Shown here piece after piece: positions 1-4,011 of a stretch of 5,570 bases of DNA. How positions within the stretch are numbered: position 1 is the stretch's first letter; the number at the start of each line of letters is the position of its first letter. This stretch comes from Angelakisella sp. (lineage in GTDB: Bacteria; Bacillota; Clostridia; Oscillospirales; Ruminococcaceae): NCBI GenBank assembly GCA_013316495.1, contig WSMP01000099.1, positions 1-5,570 of the forward strand. Direction: 5' to 3'. A program made the position numbers and the translations under genes. Under the pieces are notes generated by a model. It did not search any database, was not told the DNA's origin, and was given only the letters and a program-made list of their open reading frames with translations.

Positions 1-718
1 CACCCCCTCCATGGCGGATCGGGGGGTCATTATGGAAAAGCTGGTAAGGGAGCTGGATTTTGTCCCGGCCAGCGGCGTGATGTCTCCCCCCATCGGCAGC
101 AGCTGCTTTGGAATTGACGCCTACAAGAGCATCGCCTTTGAGGTTTTCGAACAGATGGGCGGGCAGGTCCCCGATTGGTTTGTTGTCCCCATCTCCTATG
201 GGGATACCCTGTACGGGATCTACAAGGGTATGTGCGACCTGAAGGAAATGGGCTATATCGAAAAAGTCCCCAAATTCGCAGCCGCGGAGGTGTTCCACGC
301 GGTGGAAAACACCATCAAAGCCGGCTCCGGCGACCCGATCCCCCAGCCCAGCGAACCCTCCATCCAGACCTCCATCGCCACCGGCTTCTGTGCCTACCAT
401 ACGGTGCAGGCGGTAAAGGATTCCGGCGGCGCCGCCAGAAGCAGCCACGACCCGGAGGCGCTGAAGATGCAGCAGCGTCTGGCAAAGACAGAGGGGGTAT
501 TTGGGGAGTCGGCCTCGGTGGCCTCCCTGGTGGTGTTGGAAAAGCTGCTGAAGGAGGGGGTCGTAAGACCCGACGAAAAGGTGGTGGTGCTGATGACCTC
601 AACCGGAGTGAAGACCCCGGAGGTGACCGACATGTGGGTGCCGGAGATTCCCTGCATTCAGCCCACCCTGGCGGATTTCAGGAACGCGATGGAAAGCAGC
701 TATGGGATTAAAATTTAA
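1..718 (+). CDS. Threonine-synthase-like PLP-dependent enzyme, 3' part (N-terminus outside window)
   Basis: The reading frame is open from base 2 to a TAA at 716-718, so the ATG at 11 is probably internal and the true start lies upstream; 238 residues are visible. The fold is the tryptophan-synthase-beta (type II) PLP family, closest in style to threonine synthase. Visible signatures are FGIDAYKSIAFE (about residues 36-47), equivalent to the NPYGIEGYKT region of threonine synthases; VVPISYGDTLYGIYKG (about 61-76), at the place of the PLP phosphate-binding glycine loop; EGVFGESASVAS (about 164-175), equivalent to the family's EGIFxEPSSAA; and TSTGVKTP (about 199-206), equivalent to TGHGLKDP. 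The PLP lysine would be in the missing N-terminal part. The glycine loop reads SYGDTL instead of the usual GNGGN, so the substrate may not be O-phosphohomoserine; a lyase or diaminopropionate-type activity is possible. The family is confident, the reaction is not. The antiporter gene follows on the same strand. Confidence 0.85.
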   Translation, partial: TPSMADRGVIMEKLVRELDFVPASGVMSPPIGSSCFGIDAYKSIAFEVFEQMGGQVPDWFVVPISYGDTLYGIYKGMCDLKEMGYIEKVPKFAAAEVFHAVENTIKAGSGDPIPQPSEPSIQTSIATGFCAYHTVQAVKDSGGAARSSHDPEALKMQQRLAKTEGVFGESASVASLVVLEKLLKEGVVRPDEKVVVLMTSTGVKTPEVTDMWVPEIPCIQPTLADFRNAMESSYGIKI

Positions 719-779
719 GAAGCCGTGCCAATGCTGCCTAGCCGCCGCAAGCACCTCGGCAGCAAATGGTACAGCTTCT
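718..779 (+). other. Long imperfect stem-loop between the PLP enzyme and the antiporter
   Basis: Directly after the stop codon, 718-738 pairs with 758-779: six pairs (AGAAGC/GCTTCT), one C-A mismatch, six pairs including one G-U, a small internal loop, then seven pairs (TGCTGCC/GGCAGCA), with a 19-nt loop at 739-757. No T run follows, so it is not a standard intrinsic terminator. It could stabilise the 3' end of the upstream message, set the expression ratio of the two genes, or be a leader element of the antiporter gene. The structure is seen directly; the role is inferred. Confidence 0.6.
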
Positions 780-824
780 AAGATCGGATAAAATCTCCGC
801 GCAAAGTTGATAGAAATAAAAAAT

Positions 825-830
825 GGAGGG
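825..830 (+). promoter_or_regulatory. Ribosome binding site of the antiporter gene
   Basis: GGAGGG lies six bases before the ATG at 837. This fixes the start there rather than at the in-frame TTG at 807, which has no comparable site. Confidence 0.85.
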
Positions 831-836
831 AAAAAG

Positions 837-2264
837 ATGTCCGCAAATTCTGAACGCAAAAAGCCATCCACTGGTTATGCTCTATTGGTTCTGGCGGGGG
901 TGCTCGTTATCGTTCTGGGGGCCAATAAGCTCATCAGTGCGCCGATTCAGCCAATGTTCCTGGTGGCCTGGCTGTGGATCTATCCAATGTGTATGCGCTT
1001 GGGGTACAGCTTCCAGGAGATTGACGCTGGGGTAATGGAGTCTATTAAGAAGGGTATGGGCGCGGTTCTTACCATCCTGGTAGTTGGCGCGATGATCGCA
1101 ACCTGGATCGCCGCCGGCACCGTTCCCGCAATTATCTACTACGGCATGAAGATTGTAAGCCCCAAGATTTTCCTGGCAGCAACCTTTCTCCTGTGCTGCG
1201 TGGTTTCCGTGGCCTGCGGCACCTCTTGGGGCACCATGGGCACAGCCGGAATTGCCATGTTTGCCATTGGGGAGAGCCTGGGAATTCCCAGTGGAATGAC
1301 AGTAGGAGCCATCATCAGCGGATCCTATTTTGGGGATATGCTCTCTCCCATGTCGGATTCTACGAATGTTTCCTCTGCCGCAGTCGGCACGGATTTGATT
1401 ACCCACTGCAAAGAGCTGGGGATTATTGCAATCCCGGTGATGGCCCTCACAGCCGTGATTTACGGCGTGATGGGGTTGCGCTTTGGCGGCGACGCCTTTG
1501 ATGGAAGCGTGGTAGATGAGGTGGTCAGCGCCATCAGCAGTGAATTCCATGTGGGTGTGATTGCCTTTATCCCAGTGGTGCTGCTGCTGACCTTGATCTT
1601 CCTCAAAAAGCCTGCCATGCTTTCCATGATGGTCAGCGCCCTGGTGGGCGGCGTGGTGGCAGTCCTTTACCAGGGAATGGACGCCAATAACATAATGAAT
1701 GTGTTCTGGACCGGCTATAAAGCCTCCACCGGCAACACCTTCCTGGATACCCTGCTGAACCGGGGCGGCGTGACCAATATGTCCGCCACCGCCTTTATGA
1801 TGATCTTTGCCTTCGGCATGATCGGGGCCTTCAACACGGTAGGGATCATGGAAGCGATCATCCATCCGATTGCGAAGAAAACAAAGAGCCTTGTGCAGCT
1901 TACCCTGGTCAGCGAGGTTATCGCCTTTATTGGCAATATGATGGGGACCAATACCTTCTCCCTGCTGATGACCGGCACTCTGATGGCCCCTGCCTATAAG
2001 GAATACAAGCTCCACCCCACCAATCTCTCCAAAGCCATGACCGCTATTTCCACCCCAGGCTGCACCTTTATCCCCTGGAATGCCTCCGGGATTTACGTGA
2101 TAGGACTCTTTGGGGTGGGCACCCTGAGCTTTGCCCCCTACGCCTGCCTTGTCTATCTGATGCCCCTGGCGGTACTGCTCAGCGTGGTTTTCAAATTCCG
2201 TGTGATTCCGGCCAGTGTCAACCTGGAAGCCGGCGAGAAATACACCCGAAAGTCAAAGACATAA
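837..2264 (+). CDS. nhaC: NhaC-family Na+/H+ (or ion/metabolite) antiporter
   Basis: This is a 475-residue polytopic membrane protein, a normal full length for the family. After a short charged N-terminus come many hydrophobic segments (about residues 14-34, 39-53, 74-101, 110-127, 132-150, 196-214, 238-256, 260-280, 318-340, 355-380, 418-455). Family hallmarks are GTSWGTMGTAGIAMFAIG (about 128-145) and SGSYFGDMLSPMSDSTN (about 161-177), with the conserved acidic residues D167 and D174, and TFIPWNASG (about 410-418) near the C-terminus. Family members exchange Na+ for H+ in the cytoplasmic membrane, but some, such as MleN, swap organic acids. The neighbouring PLP enzyme makes an amino acid or its breakdown product a possible substrate here (inference). 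The start at 837 is chosen for its GGAGGG site. A hairpin terminator follows the stop by 29 bases. Family very likely; exact substrate unknown. Confidence 0.93.
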   Translation: MSANSERKKPSTGYALLVLAGVLVIVLGANKLISAPIQPMFLVAWLWIYPMCMRLGYSFQEIDAGVMESIKKGMGAVLTILVVGAMIATWIAAGTVPAIIYYGMKIVSPKIFLAATFLLCCVVSVACGTSWGTMGTAGIAMFAIGESLGIPSGMTVGAIISGSYFGDMLSPMSDSTNVSSAAVGTDLITHCKELGIIAIPVMALTAVIYGVMGLRFGGDAFDGSVVDEVVSAISSEFHVGVIAFIPVVLLLTLIFLKKPAMLSMMVSALVGGVVAVLYQGMDANNIMNVFWTGYKASTGNTFLDTLLNRGGVTNMSATAFMMIFAFGMIGAFNTVGIMEAIIHPIAKKTKSLVQLTLVSEVIAFIGNMMGTNTFSLLMTGTLMAPAYKEYKLHPTNLSKAMTAISTPGCTFIPWNASGIYVIGLFGVGTLSFAPYACLVYLMPLAVLLSVVFKFRVIPASVNLEAGEKYTRKSKT

Positions 2265-2293
2265 TTTGTTGGGGAAAAGCGCAACCCCTATGA

Positions 2294-2330
2294 GAAAACC
2301 GCCGGTCCCGTTTGGAGACCGGCGGTTTTC
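2294..2330 (+). terminator. Intrinsic terminator after the antiporter
   Basis: A perfect 14-bp inverted repeat, GAAAACCGCCGGTC (2294-2307) and its complement (2317-2330), with a 9-base loop. The right arm ends in TTTTC and the left arm begins with GAAAA, so it could work in both directions. The T run is short and is partly inside the stem. Confidence 0.85.
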
Positions 2331-2450
2331 TGCGGGAACTTGGGAGCAAGTGCTTTAAGGACCGCTGTACACACGCTGCCCTGTCTTATTGGGAATTGAG
2401 CCAAAATGGGCATCGTTTCCACCCCCGCTGCATAAAATAGCAGGTATGGA

Positions 2451-2457
2451 AGGGGGG
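2451..2457 (+). promoter_or_regulatory. Ribosome binding site of the 49-codon ORF
   Basis: AGGGGGG ends seven bases before the ATG at 2465. The spacing suits that start. The nearer ATG at 2446 is in another frame and lies before the site. Confidence 0.6.
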
Positions 2458-2464
2458 CGTCAGG

Positions 2465-2614
2465 ATGGAAGAGGAGAGACAGGAGGAGCAGCGGCAGGGG
2501 AACGGATGCAGCCCCTGGAGCCAGTGGCAGAAGGACTGGTTCGGCATCCCTGGAGATGTGGACGACTTTATTTTCTATGAGGATGGCAGCGGCTTCACTT
2601 GGCCGGAGGAATAG
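2465..2614 (+). CDS. Small acidic, tryptophan-rich protein of unknown function (49 aa)
   Basis: The ORF starts with ATG at 2465 behind a strong AGGGGGG site and ends with TAG at 2612-2614. The product begins MEEERQEEQRQG, a charged, probably helical stretch, continues with a tryptophan-spaced part (SPWSQWQKDWFGIPGD, about residues 16-31), and ends with an acidic, aromatic tail (DDFIFYEDGSGFTWPEE, 33-49). It has four tryptophans and a single cysteine (C15), no signal peptide and no membrane segment, so it should be cytosolic. I do not recognise the family. In favour of a real gene are the ribosome site, the non-random composition, a position free of other genes between two hairpins, and a hairpin right after its stop. 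No clear promoter was found; weak readthrough from the antiporter gene is possible. Confidence 0.6.
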   Translation: MEEERQEEQRQGNGCSPWSQWQKDWFGIPGDVDDFIFYEDGSGFTWPEE

Positions 2615-2622
2615 GGCAAAGC

Positions 2623-2654
2623 AGGGGGCAGCCATGTTGGGGTGACTGCCCCCT
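2623..2654. terminator. Hairpin at the convergent junction, possible two-way terminator
   Basis: AGGGGGCAG (2623-2631) pairs perfectly with CTGCCCCCT (2646-2654) around a 14-base loop. It sits between the stop of the 49-codon ORF (2614, + strand) and the stop of the lipoprotein gene (2661, - strand). Neither side has a long T run (ATCTTGCT on +, GCTTTGCC on -), so termination would be weak or factor-assisted. Confidence 0.55.
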
Positions 2655-2660
2655 ATCTTG

Positions 2661-3704
2661 CTATGTACTGTGCTGGCCCGCGCTCTGGCTTTGGCCCTGG
2701 CTTCGGTTCAGGGTCCAGTCCCAGCGGGTCTCCTGGGTGCCGGGGGGATTGATGAGAAGATGGTCCTGGCGGTAGTTCCGGCCCCAGGAGCTGAGGCCTT
2801 CCATGGACACCCCCTCCTGGAAGTAGTACCGGATGAAGACCGGGGGGAGGATGTCCAATTCCATGTACTCCAGCTTGCCATAGAGGCTTTCGTATTCCTC
2901 CAGCTCCTTTTGCAGCGCCGTGTGGATGGCCTGATAATCCGGCCGGGGATTTATGGGGATTTGGGAGGGCGGAGGAGTGGGATAATCGTAGGGACAGATT
3001 TCCCCCATATAGTAGGTGCGGATTTCCTCCTCCTGCCCCGGCTCCAGCTGCCCCAGGCTGATGAGCCGCTTGCCCCAGTAATGGGATGCCCCCATGGTGG
3101 CGTCCCCCTTGAGGAAATACTTATAAATCACAGCCCCATTTTTAGGGGCGATGTTGTCCTCCAGGTCGCAGTCCAGGTGGTACCAGACCCCGTCGATTTT
3201 CACCTGGCTCCAGGAGTGGTAGCCCAGGCCGCCGCGGGCCATATAGGTCATGCCGGTCATGTACCGGGTTTCCACCCCCATCTCCTCCAGGAGCATATTC
3301 AGGGCGGCGGTGTAGCCCTCGCAGGTTTCAACGCCAAAGAGGAGCATATTCAGCCCCCGCATCTCCTCGTAGGTGGGAACGGTGTCCCCGGCTGTGCGCC
3401 AGCGCCACACGTCCAAAGCGGGGGAGATGGAGTAGTACCCCAGGGCCATGACGTAATCGGCGGCGGCCTTCACCTTTTCGTAGTCACTCATACCGGGGGT
3501 CTCAATCTGCTCCACGTGCTCCCGCACCACCGCCTGGATATAATCTTTGGTGGAGGGGAGGTAGTCGGCAGGGTCCAGGTAGACCGGCTCCGGCGGAGCG
3601 GAGGGCTCCTGGGCCGGAGGAGAGGGCCGGGGGGAAGGCTCCGGCGCGCCGCAGGCGCAGAGGCCCAGCAGCAGGGCCAGACAAAGGGCGGTCAGTCGTT
3701 TCAT
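2661..3704 (-). CDS. Secreted lipoprotein with transglutaminase-like domain
   Basis: The product has 347 residues from the ATG at 3704-3702, chosen because AAGGAG lies ten bases upstream and because a signal sequence begins there; an upstream in-frame start at 3740 would bury it. MKRLTALCLALLLGLCAC is a lipoprotein signal peptide with lipobox LCAC (lipid-modified Cys18), followed by a proline-rich linker (about 20-42). The core is a transglutaminase-like fold (papain-like superfamily): Cys128 in ETCEGYTAALNMLLEEMG, His163 in LGYHSWSQVKIDG and Asp178 in WYHLDCDLED form the expected Cys-His-Asp triad in the right order. Such extracellular domains act as proteases or amide-cleaving or -forming enzymes on envelope proteins or peptidoglycan; the substrate here is unknown. 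The tail (about 250-347) is charged and matches nothing I recognise. It has its own promoter-like site upstream, so it is probably transcribed alone. Confidence 0.85.
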   Translation of the reverse strand: MKRLTALCLALLLGLCACGAPEPSPRPSPPAQEPSAPPEPVYLDPADYLPSTKDYIQAVVREHVEQIETPGMSDYEKVKAAADYVMALGYYSISPALDVWRWRTAGDTVPTYEEMRGLNMLLFGVETCEGYTAALNMLLEEMGVETRYMTGMTYMARGGLGYHSWSQVKIDGVWYHLDCDLEDNIAPKNGAVIYKYFLKGDATMGASHYWGKRLISLGQLEPGQEEEIRTYYMGEICPYDYPTPPPSQIPINPRPDYQAIHTALQKELEEYESLYGKLEYMELDILPPVFIRYYFQEGVSMEGLSSWGRNYRQDHLLINPPGTQETRWDWTLNRSQGQSQSAGQHST

Positions 3705-3714
3705 AGGGAAAGCA

Positions 3715-3720
3715 CTCCTT
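3715..3720 (-). promoter_or_regulatory. Ribosome binding site of the lipoprotein gene
   Basis: On the - strand AAGGAG lies ten bases before the ATG at 3704. The spacing is slightly long but usable, and it selects the start that gives a proper lipoprotein signal peptide. Confidence 0.7.
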
Positions 3721-3754
3721 GCGTATCGCGGCAGCGACAAGATTCGTTGCTAAT

Positions 3755-3785
3755 AGGATACAATTTGGAGTACCCTCTAGGTCAA
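3755..3785 (-). promoter_or_regulatory. Candidate MerR-type promoter/operator of the lipoprotein gene
   Basis: Read on the - strand, -35 TTGACC (3785-3780) and -10 TATCCT (3760-3755) are separated by 19 bases, two or so more than a normal sigma-A promoter. The spacer contains TAGAG-GGTA-CTCCA (3779-3766), a near-perfect dyad in the centre. A 19-bp spacer with a central dyad is the classic layout of promoters activated by MerR-family regulators, and TTGAC followed by TAGAG...CTC resembles AdhR-type operators in Firmicutes. The expected start of transcription near 3748 leaves a leader of about 44 bases. No merR gene is visible in the window, so the regulator would act from elsewhere. Confidence 0.55.
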
Positions 3786-3796
3786 GAGGCTTGTGT

Positions 3797-3829
3797 AAAA
3801 ATTTTTTTGCAAAAATGGAAATAATTTTT
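3797..3829 (-). promoter_or_regulatory. A/T tracts upstream of the -35, possible UP element
   Basis: AAAAATTTTTTT (3797-3808), AAAAA (3811-3815) and an AAATAATTTTT stretch (3819-3829) lie directly upstream of the -35 on the - strand, in otherwise GC-rich surroundings. The position and composition fit an UP element bound by the RNA polymerase alpha subunit, and the near-helical spacing could bend the DNA. Confidence 0.4.
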
Positions 3830-3848
3830 GAACAGAGCAAAGGCTCTT

Positions 3849-4011
3849 AGAGCCTATTCAGGATCTTCCGGTGCGCCGAATAGGCGGGGATTTTTGCGTC
3901 CTGCAAGGCAAAAAACCGCAGGAATACTTATTGTATTGCAAGGTTTTTTAACGCCGCAGGGCACAAAAGGACCTGTCGAGGCGGTGTGTAGGGAGATCTT
4001 GGATAGGCTCT
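3849..4011. repeat. MITE-like structured element with 21-bp terminal inverted repeats
   Basis: Bases 3849-3869 (starting AGAGCCTATTCAGGATC) are the inverted complement of 3991-4011 at 18 of 21 positions. Inside lies a long imperfect palindrome (about 3887-3974) in which TTTTTGCGTCCTGC pairs with GCAGGGCACAAAAGG and GGC with GCC, around a core with an A6/T6 stem. The end motif GCCTATTC (3852-3859) recurs inverted inside at 3878-3885 (GAATAGGC) and, with one change, at 4001-4008. There is no transposase or convincing ORF. Size, terminal repeats and internal palindrome fit a miniature inverted-repeat transposable element or a large extragenic palindromic repeat. Whether it is present in many copies cannot be seen from one window. 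Confidence 0.65.
3910..3949. terminator. Two-way intrinsic terminator-like core of the repeat element
   Basis: AAAAAACC (3910-3917) pairs with GGTTTTTT (3942-3949). Inside, GC and AATAC (3923-3927) pair with GTATT (3933-3937) and GC around the loop TTATT. On either strand the stem ends in a run of six T, so it could stop transcripts from both sides. It would end the message of the upstream - strand gene (stop at 4011) before the lipoprotein promoter. Confidence 0.6.

Noticed and set aside
807..836. Upstream TTG start for the antiporter, adding ten residues
   Set aside because: The ATG at 837 has GGAGGG at ideal spacing, and the extension would cover the ribosome site itself.
882..2015. Long open frame on the - strand opposite the antiporter gene
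   Set aside because: It mirrors the codon bias of the antiporter gene and its translation is rich in His, Gly and Gln with no known motif; the + strand frame has clear family signatures.
2396..2438. Possible promoter for the 49-codon ORF (TTGAGC near 2396, TAAAAT near 2433)
   Set aside because: The two hexamers are about 31 bases apart, too far for one promoter, and no suitable partner lies at 16-18 bases from either.
2288..2635. 115-codon - strand frame over the terminator and the 49-codon ORF
   Set aside because: It crosses the antiporter's terminator hairpin, has Leu/Pro/Ala-rich low-complexity content and overlaps a better supported small gene on the other strand.
2658..3824. 388-codon + strand frame opposite the lipoprotein gene
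   Set aside because: It is the antisense of a gene with a signal peptide and catalytic triad; its composition (Gly, His, Val, Pro) is typical of a shadow frame and it has no ribosome site.
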